In this document: one piece after another, positions 16,109 through 22,556 of the stretch
How positions within the stretch are numbered: position 1 is the stretch's first letter
Layout of the letters: each line of letters begins with the position of its first letter
Assembly: GCA_018399435.1 (NCBI GenBank)
Contig: JAGYOJ010000005.1
Coordinates: 1 to 22,556 of the forward strand
From: Actinomycetota bacterium
GTDB taxonomy: Bacteria; Actinomycetota; Humimicrobiia; Humimicrobiales; Humimicrobiaceae
DNA: 22,556 nt
Direction: 5' to 3'
Notes under the pieces: generated by a model
Told to the model about the DNA's origin: nothing
What the model saw: only the letters and a program-made list of their open reading frames with translations
Database searches by the model: none
Position numbers and translations under genes: made by a program

Positions 16109-17377
16109 ATGAATGATGGTATAGAAGAAAAGTTTGAGTCTGCAAAAAAGTATTATGCAGACTATGGTGTTGATGTGGACAAGGCATTAGAAAAATTAAA
16201 GGAAATTCCAATATCTGTACATTGCTGGCAAGGCGATGATTGTGGGGGCTTTGAAAAGCCGGATGCAGAACTTTCAGGCGGAGGTATATTAGCAACCGGA
16301 AACAAGCCTGGCAAAGCCAGGAATTTAAGCGAGTTAAAGGCTGACATAAAAAAAGCATTTTCATTGATTCCCGGCAAAAAAAGATTGGGAATACATGCCA
16401 TGTATGGAGATTTTGGCTCTAAATTTGTGGACAGGGATAAAATTGAGTCCAATCACTTTGATAGCTGGATTGAATGGGCTAAAAAAGAGAAGGTTAATTT
16501 AGATTTTCACCCAACGCTTTTTTCCCATGAATTAGCCAATGACGGGTTTACTCTCTCAGCAAAAGATAAAAATATCAGAAATTTTTGGATTGAGCATGTT
16601 AAAAGAAGCAGGGAGATATCTAATTATATTGGAAAAGAGCTGGGGGCTTCTTGTGTTATGAATTTGTGGATACCGGACGGCAGCAAAGACCTTACTGCTA
16701 GCAGGCTTGAGCACAGGCAAATATTGGCGGGGGCCCTGGATGAAATATTTTCTGTAAAATATCCAGAAAAAAATATAATTGATGCAGTAGAAAGTAAATT
16801 ATTTGGCATTGCGTCTGAAAGCTATGTTGTGGGCTCATATGATTTTTACCTGGCTTATGTATTAAAGAATGATAAATTCATGACTTTAGATACTGGCCAT
16901 TTTCATCCTACAGAAAAAGTTTCTGATAAGATTTCTGCACTAATTCCTTTTATAAAAGGAATAAACCTTCACTTAAGCAGGGGCGTTAGATGGGATAGTG
17001 ACCATGTAACCACGCTTAGTGAAGAGCTGATAGCAATTATGCAGGAGATAAATAGGGCAGATGCTTTTGATAAAGTATATATTGGAAGCGATTTCTTTGA
17101 TGGAAGCATAAACAGGATTGGCGCATGGGTAATAGGAGAAAGGGCAATACTAAAATCATTATTGTATGCGCTTCTTGAACCTACAGACTTATTGAAAAAA
17201 TATGAAGAAGAGAACAGGTTATTTGCAAGATTAGGTTTTTTTGAACAGCTTAAGACAATGCCTTTTGGCGATATTTGGAATTATTATTGCAGGCAAATGG
17301 GCACAGATGCAGAGAATGAATGGATAGATGAAGTAATAAAATACGAAAGGGAAGTTTTAGAAAATAGAAATAATTAA
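16109..17377 (+). CDS. rhaA: L-rhamnose isomerase
   Basis: 422 residues from the ATG at 16109 (E. coli RhaA is 419). Agreement is strong along the whole length: ISVHCWQGDD (35-44), ATGNKPGKARN, LDFHPTLFSHELANDGFTLS, MNLWIPDG, AVESKLFGIASESYVVGS, LDTGHFHPTE, VRWDSDHV (293-300), FFDGSINRI. Metal ligands of the family are present: Glu228, Asp261, His288, Asp296, Asp298 and Asp328. It interconverts L-rhamnose and L-rhamnulose, and RhaA enzymes also accept L-lyxose, L-mannose and others. No rhamnulokinase or rhamnulose-1-phosphate aldolase is in the window, while araBD lie just upstream, so the physiological substrate may be a different aldose such as L-lyxose. The gap from araD is 53 bases. Confidence 0.95.
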   Translation: MNDGIEEKFESAKKYYADYGVDVDKALEKLKEIPISVHCWQGDDCGGFEKPDAELSGGGILATGNKPGKARNLSELKADIKKAFSLIPGKKRLGIHAMYGDFGSKFVDRDKIESNHFDSWIEWAKKEKVNLDFHPTLFSHELANDGFTLSAKDKNIRNFWIEHVKRSREISNYIGKELGASCVMNLWIPDGSKDLTASRLEHRQILAGALDEIFSVKYPEKNIIDAVESKLFGIASESYVVGSYDFYLAYVLKNDKFMTLDTGHFHPTEKVSDKISALIPFIKGINLHLSRGVRWDSDHVTTLSEELIAIMQEINRADAFDKVYIGSDFFDGSINRIGAWVIGERAILKSLLYALLEPTDLLKKYEEENRLFARLGFFEQLKTMPFGDIWNYYCRQMGTDAENEWIDEVIKYEREVLENRNN

Positions 17378-17397
17378 GCATGTTTATTAAAGAAAAT

Positions 17398-17407
17398 GGG
17401 AGAGGGG
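17398..17407 (+). promoter_or_regulatory. Ribosome binding site deciding the start of isomerase 2
   Basis: GGGAGAGGGG lies six bases before ATG 17414. An in-frame ATG at 17396 overlaps this site and would add a non-conserved MGEGPK, so 17414 is preferred. Confidence 0.65.
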
Positions 17408-17413
17408 CCTAAA

Positions 17414-18853
17414 ATGTATACTAAAAAAGACCTGACTATTGGTTATGCACCTACCAGGAGGAATGTTTTTAGCAAAGAAGATGCATTAAAATACAAGAAA
17501 CTAATTTATGAAAAAATAAAGTCTCTGGGCTATAAAATAGTAGGATTAGAGGATGTAAATGATGAAGGTCTCATAAGGTCAGATGACGATGTGGGCCCGG
17601 CTGTAAAAAAGTTTAAAGATAATGATATAGATTGCATATTTTCACCCCATTGTAATTTTGGCACAGAGAGCGCTGTTGCAAAAATAGGAAGCCAGATTAA
17701 AAAACCCTTTCTTCTGTGGGGGCCAAGGGATGAAGCTCCATTGCCTGACGGTTCAAGGCTAAGGGATAGCCAGTGCGGGCTATTTGCGACTAGCAAAATT
17801 TTGCAAAGGTTTAATGTGCCTTATACATATATAATTAATTCTAGGATTGATAGTGAGGTATTTAATAGGGGATTGGATAATTTTTTAAAGGCTTCTAATG
17901 TGGTAAAATCATTTAACAGCTTAAAAATTGGCCAGATAGGCGTAAGGCCTGGAGACTTTTGGTCTGTTATTTGTAATGAAGGAGAGCTTGTTAACAAGTT
18001 TGGCATAGAGGTGGTTCCATTTAATCTAGCAGATATAGTTTCAAAAGTTAGGGCTATGCTAGAAAAGCCACCAAAAGCCTTTAATGATACTTTTAATTTT
18101 GTAAAAGAAAATATGGATGTAAAAATTTCAGACAATGATTTAAAAAGCATCGTGGCATTAAAGGAAGTGCTAAAAAACATTGCCATTGACCAAGAAATTT
18201 CTGCCTTTGCCATACAATGCTGGAACTCACTTCAAGACATGATAGGTGTAGTACCATGTCTAGCAAATGCCCTTTTATTTGATGAGATGATACCTGTTGC
18301 TTGTGAGACTGATATTTGTGGAGCCATAACAGCTGTAATAGCACAAGCTGCAGATTTTAATAATTCTCCTGTATTTTTTGCTGATGTTACAGTAAGGCAT
18401 CCAGAGGATGATAATTCAGAGCTTCTATGGCATTGTGGGCCGTTTCCATATTCATTAAAGAAAGAAGGATCAAAAGCTGAAATTACAAAGCATTTTGTCC
18501 TGGATAATAATCCTCCAGGGACATGCAGCTGGGAAATAAAGGGAGGCAGTATGTCTGTAATAAGGTTTGACGGTATTGGCGGAAAATATTCAATATTTGC
18601 AGGGCATGCTGAAGGCACCACAGGGCCTAAAAACAAGGGCACATATATTTGGATCAAGGTAAAGGACTGGAGCTTATGGGAGGAGAAATTAATTAATGGG
18701 CCATATATTCATCATGTAGCAGGCATCCATGCTAAGATTGCTCCTGTTATTTCTGAAGCTTGTAAATATATTAAAAATCTTTGTTTTGACCCTGTCCAGC
18801 CAAGCCAAAGGGAAATATCGGATTGGCTGGCATGTAGAATAGATGAAATATAA
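17414..18853 (+). CDS. L-fucose/L-arabinose isomerase-family protein 2
   Basis: 479 residues, soluble. It is a divergent relative of the fucose/arabinose isomerase family: LTIGYAPTRRNVFS at the start, IFSPHCNFGTE, KPFLLWGPRDEAPL, and a metal site probably formed by Glu298 (ACETDICGA), Asp324 (FFADV) and His433 or His434 (YIHHVAGIHAK). It differs clearly from the paralogue at 7656 (for instance LLWGPRDEAP in place of VIVWASSN) and is not a recent duplicate. Substrate unknown; any L-arabinose, L-fucose or D-arabinose type aldose is possible. It closes the catabolic run. No convincing terminator hairpin follows. Confidence 0.8.
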   Translation: MYTKKDLTIGYAPTRRNVFSKEDALKYKKLIYEKIKSLGYKIVGLEDVNDEGLIRSDDDVGPAVKKFKDNDIDCIFSPHCNFGTESAVAKIGSQIKKPFLLWGPRDEAPLPDGSRLRDSQCGLFATSKILQRFNVPYTYIINSRIDSEVFNRGLDNFLKASNVVKSFNSLKIGQIGVRPGDFWSVICNEGELVNKFGIEVVPFNLADIVSKVRAMLEKPPKAFNDTFNFVKENMDVKISDNDLKSIVALKEVLKNIAIDQEISAFAIQCWNSLQDMIGVVPCLANALLFDEMIPVACETDICGAITAVIAQAADFNNSPVFFADVTVRHPEDDNSELLWHCGPFPYSLKKEGSKAEITKHFVLDNNPPGTCSWEIKGGSMSVIRFDGIGGKYSIFAGHAEGTTGPKNKGTYIWIKVKDWSLWEEKLINGPYIHHVAGIHAKIAPVISEACKYIKNLCFDPVQPSQREISDWLACRIDEI

Positions 18854-18872
18854 ATTCTTTTAAAAATATAAT

Positions 18873-18895
18873 TATACTAGTAAAATATACCAGTA
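18873..18895. repeat. Tandem direct repeat TATACTAGTA / TATACCAGTA
   Basis: Two 10-base copies differing at one position (18873-18882 and 18886-18895) lie 13 bases apart, start to start, in the 141-base gap before the orphan binding-protein gene. It could be an activator or sigma-related site or chance in AT-rich DNA. Confidence 0.3.
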
Positions 18896-18927
18896 CTATA
18901 AAACTCTTAATTGCTTCTGCTAGACAA

Positions 18928-18957
18928 TTGCATTTTTAGGTTTTTATATTATAGAAT
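18928..18957 (+). promoter_or_regulatory. Possible promoter of the binding protein-HtrA-sigma operon
   Basis: TTGCAT (18928-18933) and TAGAAT (18952-18957) are 18 bases apart, about 38 bases before the ATG at 18995. Both boxes are imperfect. An ECF-sigma promoter (AAC-type -35) is not evident. Confidence 0.3.
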
Positions 18958-18994
18958 ATTATCACTTGGCATTTTAATTTTAAGGAAAGCAATA

Positions 18995-20338
18995 ATGCTT
19001 AAAAGAAACAAATTTCTATACATTATCTTATTTTTTATTTTTTTATCTTTTAGCCTTTTTTCCTGCAGGCTTATAGAAAACAGCGCAGAGTCTGCAGCAG
19101 AAGAGATAACAGAAGAAAGTGAAGAATTGGTTGAGCCAGAATTAGAAGCGGCAACTGAAGTAAAATTAAAGATAGAAGTATGGGATTACATGGAAGCTAG
19201 GGAAAGAATTGCTTTTATGGATTCTGTAGATAAATTTAGCAGCCTATACCCTGAAATTGATATTGAAACCAGGCATATTAGGAGTGAAGAAGAGCTAGTC
19301 GACCAGTTTAAAGCTGCCAGCCTCGCAGGGTCTGGGCCGGAACTTATTTTAGTAAATATGGTTAAAATGCAGGAATTAGCTGCAGCAAATGTGATAAAAG
19401 AGATAGATTTTTTAGACTATGACGAATTTTTAGATGGCATGGTTGAAATCTCAGGTTATAATGACAGTTATTTTATAGCCCCATTTAGGGTTACTGACTT
19501 TCTAACTTTTTTCTATAATAAAAATTATTTAAATAGAGCTCCCAGGGATTTTGAGGGAGTAATCGAATATTGTATTGAAAATAATAATTTTGAAGAGCAG
19601 ACCTATGGGTTTTTGCTAAATGGGTCAGAGCCTGATTGGATAATTCCTTTTATTGGCGGTTATTCAGATTGGATTATTGATTATTCTAATTATGCTATAT
19701 CACTTAATACAAACTCAATGGAAAAAACACTTAATTTCTTAGATTTTTTATATAATGGCGAAGAGCAAATAATGCCTTACGGGCTTAGTTATGAAGAGAT
19801 TAACTCTTTATTTAAAAGCGGAAATTTACATATGATTATAAATAGCATAAAGGCAATAGAGGAATACAAAGAGGAAAATATTTATTTTGATACTGCATTG
19901 ATCCCAGAAGCATATGAAGGAGGAAAAACCCCTACCCCCATTATTGAGGGGATGGGGTTTATGTTAAATTCAAATTGTTATGGGCAGGCCTTAGAGGCAT
20001 CAAAGGATTTTATTAATTTTATGCTTTCTGAGGAAATGCAGCTTGAATGGAATAAAGAAACACAAACATTACCAGTTAAGAAAAATATAGAGGAAAATGA
20101 AGAATTTCAAAGAAGTTCAATTTTATACAATGCTTTCCAGCAGGCAAAATTATGCAGGGGAGATTTGCAGGAAGACATGTTAAGGGCTATAAGGGATTCC
20201 TTACGTATAAATGTTAAAAAAGTTATAGAAGGGGATTTGGAAATAGAAGAAGCCATTAAAAAAATAGAAGAAGATGCAATTAGGCTTAGAGCAGGCAATA
20301 TTACTGTAGAAGAATTACGGGAGGAATCTTTACAATAG
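18995..20338 (+). CDS. Orphan extracellular solute-binding lipoprotein (family 1 sugar-binding type)
   Basis: 447 residues from the ATG at 18995, which has AAGGAAAG at 18982-18989. A longer in-frame start at 18911 would add 28 residues ahead of a proper signal peptide. KRNK plus a hydrophobic stretch ends in lipobox LFSC with Cys24, then an acidic linker (about 27-53). The mature part resembles MalE/UgpB-like binding proteins: LKIEVWDYMEARERIAFMDSV, AGSGPELILVNMVKM, FFYNKNYLNRAPRDFEGVI, and FINFMLSEEMQLEW late in the protein. A charged helical C-terminus follows. No MalF/MalG-type permeases are adjacent. The AGGAGG of the next gene overlaps its stop, so it is co-transcribed with htrA and may be a sensor or an accessory binding protein. 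Confidence 0.85.
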   Translation: MLKRNKFLYIILFFIFLSFSLFSCRLIENSAESAAEEITEESEELVEPELEAATEVKLKIEVWDYMEARERIAFMDSVDKFSSLYPEIDIETRHIRSEEELVDQFKAASLAGSGPELILVNMVKMQELAAANVIKEIDFLDYDEFLDGMVEISGYNDSYFIAPFRVTDFLTFFYNKNYLNRAPRDFEGVIEYCIENNNFEEQTYGFLLNGSEPDWIIPFIGGYSDWIIDYSNYAISLNTNSMEKTLNFLDFLYNGEEQIMPYGLSYEEINSLFKSGNLHMIINSIKAIEEYKEENIYFDTALIPEAYEGGKTPTPIIEGMGFMLNSNCYGQALEASKDFINFMLSEEMQLEWNKETQTLPVKKNIEENEEFQRSSILYNAFQQAKLCRGDLQEDMLRAIRDSLRINVKKVIEGDLEIEEAIKKIEEDAIRLRAGNITVEELREESLQ

Positions 20339-20349
20339 GAGGATAATAA

Positions 20350-21543
20350 ATGGAAAATTATGATGATGACAGAAATGGCTTAAAATCTTTTTTTATAAAA
20401 GGAATTATAATTATAGCTATTGCTATTTTTTTCTTGCTAATTGGGGCAATGTTTACTTTAGGTATTATAGCAGTTTCCAATAATATTTCACCAAAAGAGC
20501 TTCTAAGGGGAAATTTATCAAATGATGATAAGGTTGAAGAAAAAATAGTAGAAGAAAAAGAGGAAATAGTTGAAGAAGAATTGCCAGGTCTTTCAGAAGA
20601 GAAAATAGGGGAGATTCCATCACTTAAAGCATTAGATAAAGCGGTTAGCCAAATTGCCAAGGAAGTTACTCCCTCGGTGGTAAATATAAGGGTAAAAGTA
20701 AAGCAAGAAGATATTTTTGGAAATGAATTTTTCTCTGAAGGTGTTGGCTCAGGAGTTATTTATAAAGAAGACGGCTATATTATTACCAATAACCATGTAG
20801 CTGGACAGGCAGAAGAACTTATAGTGCAGCTTTCTGACGGTTCAGAATATACCGCAGATCTTATAGGGGCAGATGAAAATACAGACGTAGCGGTAATAAA
20901 AATAAATGCTCAAAACCTTAAGGCTGCAGAATTTACATCGATTGAAAATGTTGAGGTTGGTGAAACCGCTATAGCAATCGGAAGCCCTTTTGGGTTAGAC
21001 CGGACAGTTACCATGGGTGTCGTTAGCGCAAAGGGAAGGGATATTGGTTTATCCACAGACACTTTGCCCATGGTTGATTTAATACAAACTGATGCAGCAA
21101 TAAACCAGGGCAATAGTGGGGGGCCACTAGTTAATTCCGCTGGACAGGTTATAGGAATAAATACAATTATACTGTCGCCATCCGGGACCAGCGCAGGGAT
21201 AGGTTTTGCAATTCCTAGCGATACAGCTATAAATATTGCAAAGCAAATTATAAGATATGGGAAAGCCAAAATACCCTTTATGGGGATTGAAATGGGAAAT
21301 AATACTACAGACATTATTGGCGTATATATTAATGATGTAATGGATGGCTATCCTGCTGCTAAGGCAGGCATAAAAAGTGGAGATATAATTACAAAATTCG
21401 ACAGTGTTGAGGTAAAAACACCTTATGAGCTATTAGCGCAAATTTTGAGGCATAATGTTGGTGATAAAATAGAATTAGAGATATATAGAAATAGTGAATA
21501 TATTAATTTAGAGTTAAAATTAGTGGAAGCGCCAGAGGAATAA
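20350..21543 (+). CDS. htrA: Membrane-anchored HtrA/DegP-family serine protease
   Basis: 397 residues. An N-terminal membrane segment (about 14-42) is followed by a Glu/Lys-rich linker (about 57-90), then a trypsin-like domain with the triad His149 (TNNHVAG), Asp179 (ENTDVAV) and Ser256 (GNSGGPLVN), and one PDZ domain (about 308-392, with YPAAKAGIKSGDIITKFD). This is the one-PDZ DegS/HtrA layout, with the protease outside the membrane. Family members degrade misfolded envelope proteins or, like DegS, cut anti-sigma factors. AGGAGG (20337-20342) overlaps the upstream stop codon, and the downstream sigma gene starts 4 bases after its stop. The PDZ could sense a C-terminal peptide, but its target is unknown. 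Confidence 0.95.
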   Translation: MENYDDDRNGLKSFFIKGIIIIAIAIFFLLIGAMFTLGIIAVSNNISPKELLRGNLSNDDKVEEKIVEEKEEIVEEELPGLSEEKIGEIPSLKALDKAVSQIAKEVTPSVVNIRVKVKQEDIFGNEFFSEGVGSGVIYKEDGYIITNNHVAGQAEELIVQLSDGSEYTADLIGADENTDVAVIKINAQNLKAAEFTSIENVEVGETAIAIGSPFGLDRTVTMGVVSAKGRDIGLSTDTLPMVDLIQTDAAINQGNSGGPLVNSAGQVIGINTIILSPSGTSAGIGFAIPSDTAINIAKQIIRYGKAKIPFMGIEMGNNTTDIIGVYINDVMDGYPAAKAGIKSGDIITKFDSVEVKTPYELLAQILRHNVGDKIELEIYRNSEYINLELKLVEAPEE

Positions 21544-21547
21544 TAAA

Positions 21548-22129
21548 TTGAAAAAAACCAGTAAGGAAAATAAAGAAGAAGACAAGATATTAGTAAAGAA
21601 GGCCCAAGAGGATGACAGGACTTCTTTTGAAAAGCTTGTAAAAAAGTATTCTAATTATGTTTATACTACAGCATTTTTTATGCTTAGGAACAGCCATGAT
21701 GCAGAAGATATAAGCCAGGAAGTGTTCGTAAAAGTTTATTTGTCATTAAAAGGTTTTAGGGGGCTTTCAAGTTTTAAAACCTGGTTAAGAAAGTTAACAG
21801 TAAATACCTGTATAGATAAAATAAGGCTTAGATCAAAAACAAAAGGTAAAAAATTCAGTCTAGATAAAATGACAGAAGATTATGAAATTGTTTTTAAAAG
21901 ATATGCTAAGGGTTTAGAAAAGGATTATTTTACTTCTGAAAAAGTAAAGGAAGTACTGAGAATTATAGTAGATCTTGATGAAAATTACAGGATACCTTTG
22001 ATATTAAGGGACCTTCAGGATTATAGTTACAGGGAAATAGCAAAATTAACAAAAAAGCCTATAGGTACTGTAAAAACCAATATATACAGGGCAAGGAAAA
22101 CAATTAAAGAAAAATTAGATGAAAAATAA
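21548..22129 (+). CDS. ECF-type RNA polymerase sigma factor
   Basis: 193 residues, normal for extracytoplasmic-function sigma factors. Region 2 (about 26-92) has FEKLVKKYSNYVYTTAF, the DAEDISQEVFVKVY core-binding motif and FKTWLRKLTVNTCIDKIR. Region 4 (about 136-190) has the LDENYRIPLILRDL and YSYREIAKLTKKPIGTVK helix-turn-helix. The TTG start is used because AGAGGAA (21534-21540) is well placed and the next Met lies inside region 2. It overlaps the ribosome-site zone at the end of htrA, implying coupled translation. The gene that follows has the position and topology of an anti-sigma factor. Target promoters are unknown. Confidence 0.95.
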   Translation: MKKTSKENKEEDKILVKKAQEDDRTSFEKLVKKYSNYVYTTAFFMLRNSHDAEDISQEVFVKVYLSLKGFRGLSSFKTWLRKLTVNTCIDKIRLRSKTKGKKFSLDKMTEDYEIVFKRYAKGLEKDYFTSEKVKEVLRIIVDLDENYRIPLILRDLQDYSYREIAKLTKKPIGTVKTNIYRARKTIKEKLDEK

Positions 22130-22149
22130 TAAAATATTTTGGAGTAATA

Positions 22150-22449
22150 ATGGGTAGGGTTAACAAATATATAAAGCTTGCAAAAGATATAGTAATAAAG
22201 CCAGTTGATGAAGAAGTAGAAGATAAAATAATTGACAGGATATCAAATATAAGTGAATCAGATAAAAATTTATTAGATGAACAATTCTTAAAATATTTAG
22301 AGAAAAATAATTCCAGGTTATATTTGATAGCCGAGAAAATAAGAAATAATCCTTTTAAATTTATATTTATTATTATTTCATTTTTTTTAATTGTATCTTT
22401 CTTGGTAAATAGAATAAGGAAATATTATCTATCTTCTCCTGAAAAGTAG
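22150..22449 (+). CDS. Small single-TM protein, candidate anti-sigma factor
   Basis: 99 residues I do not recognise by family. Residues 1-66 are charged and probably cytosolic, with a conspicuous acidic stretch (VDEEVEDKIIDRI). A single membrane segment (about 69-87, FKFIFIIISFFLIVSFLV) is followed by a short basic tail. It lacks the HxxxCxxC zinc motif of ZAS anti-sigma factors. Gene order (20 bases after the sigma gene, GGAG at 22141-22144) and the soluble-then-TM layout match many anti-sigma factors, but almost nothing lies beyond the membrane for a protease to cut, which is atypical. Its 3' end overlaps a convergent gene by 21 bases. Confidence 0.7.
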   Translation: MGRVNKYIKLAKDIVIKPVDEEVEDKIIDRISNISESDKNLLDEQFLKYLEKNNSRLYLIAEKIRNNPFKFIFIIISFFLIVSFLVNRIRKYYLSSPEK

Positions 22450-22556
22450 ACCTAAAAAAAGCAGAAATAAAATAATTATCCAAAACCAGGGATTTGTTAA
22501 AAGCTCCCTTATTGGCTCATAAGTTATATTTTTAAACCAGTTTTCTAATATTCCTT
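22429..22556 (-). CDS. C-terminal part of a convergent membrane protein (start outside window)
   Basis: Read on the minus strand, 41 codons are open from the window edge to a TAG at 22431-22429. The translation begins GILENWFKNITYEPIRELL, followed by the hydrophobic stretch NPWFWIIILFLLFLGLLF and a basic RRR end. An amphipathic segment, a clean membrane helix and a positive-inside tail look like a real protein C-terminus. It has no start codon inside the window. The overlap with the plus-strand gene is tail to tail. AT-rich DNA can give 41-codon open runs by chance, so confidence is moderate. Confidence 0.5.
   Translation of the reverse strand, partial: GILENWFKNITYEPIRELLTNPWFWIIILFLLFLGLLFRRR

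Noticed and set aside
16109..17377. Calling the locus an L-rhamnose degradation operon because rhaA is present
   Set aside because: No rhamnulokinase or rhamnulose-1-phosphate aldolase is visible. The kinase and class II enzyme match AraB and AraD in detail, so rhamnose use is not demonstrated.
18232..18657. Minus-strand open frame of 141 codons inside isomerase 2
   Set aside because: Antisense to a conserved enzyme; no ribosome site or recognisable motif.

Overview
This window is a low-GC stretch of an anaerobic-type bacterial chromosome. Arg is mostly AGG/AGA, third codon positions are A/T-rich, AGGAGG-like ribosome sites are clear, and TTG/GTG starts occur. It reads as a sugar-scavenging locus of about 19 kb followed by an envelope-signalling operon. 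Both solute-binding proteins have lipobox signal peptides. The taxon cannot be fixed from sequence alone; an uncultivated low-GC lineage such as Atribacterota or OPB41-type Actinomycetota is only a guess. All complete genes are on the + strand. I see no rRNA, tRNA, CRISPR or insertion sequence.

Region 1 (1-2686): the C-terminal part of a LacI-family regulator, a DUF4380/mutarotase-fold protein, and a DUF362 protein whose C-terminus carries a cysteine pattern like the NuoB/hydrogenase small-subunit cluster site. Region 2 (2740-7500): a promoter with a near-ideal LacI-type operator (TGAAACTGGTTTCA), then a CUT2 (ribose/rhamnose-type) ABC importer made of a double-NBD ATPase, two permeases and a lipoprotein binding protein, closed by a perfect inverted-repeat hairpin.

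Region 3 (7656-18853): a co-directional catabolic run. It encodes a FucI/AraA-like isomerase, a second LacI regulator, a URO-D/methyltransferase-fold protein, a type I PMI-like cupin, a D-tagatose 3-epimerase-family TIM barrel, ribulokinase AraB, L-ribulose-5-phosphate 4-epimerase AraD, L-rhamnose isomerase RhaA, and a second, divergent FucI/AraA-like isomerase. Only the AraB-AraD exit is present. No rhamnulose or fuculose kinase or aldolase is visible, so the natural reading is that several aldoses are isomerised and C3-epimerised to L-ribulose, phosphorylated, and passed to D-xylulose 5-phosphate. That is inference from gene content.

Region 4 (18995-22449): a tight four-gene unit of an orphan sugar-binding-type lipoprotein, a membrane-anchored HtrA protease, an ECF sigma factor, and a 99-residue single-TM protein in the usual anti-sigma position. 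Such a unit could couple extracellular ligand binding to sigma release. It is the best candidate here for an undescribed system. The window ends in the C-terminus of a convergent minus-strand membrane protein.
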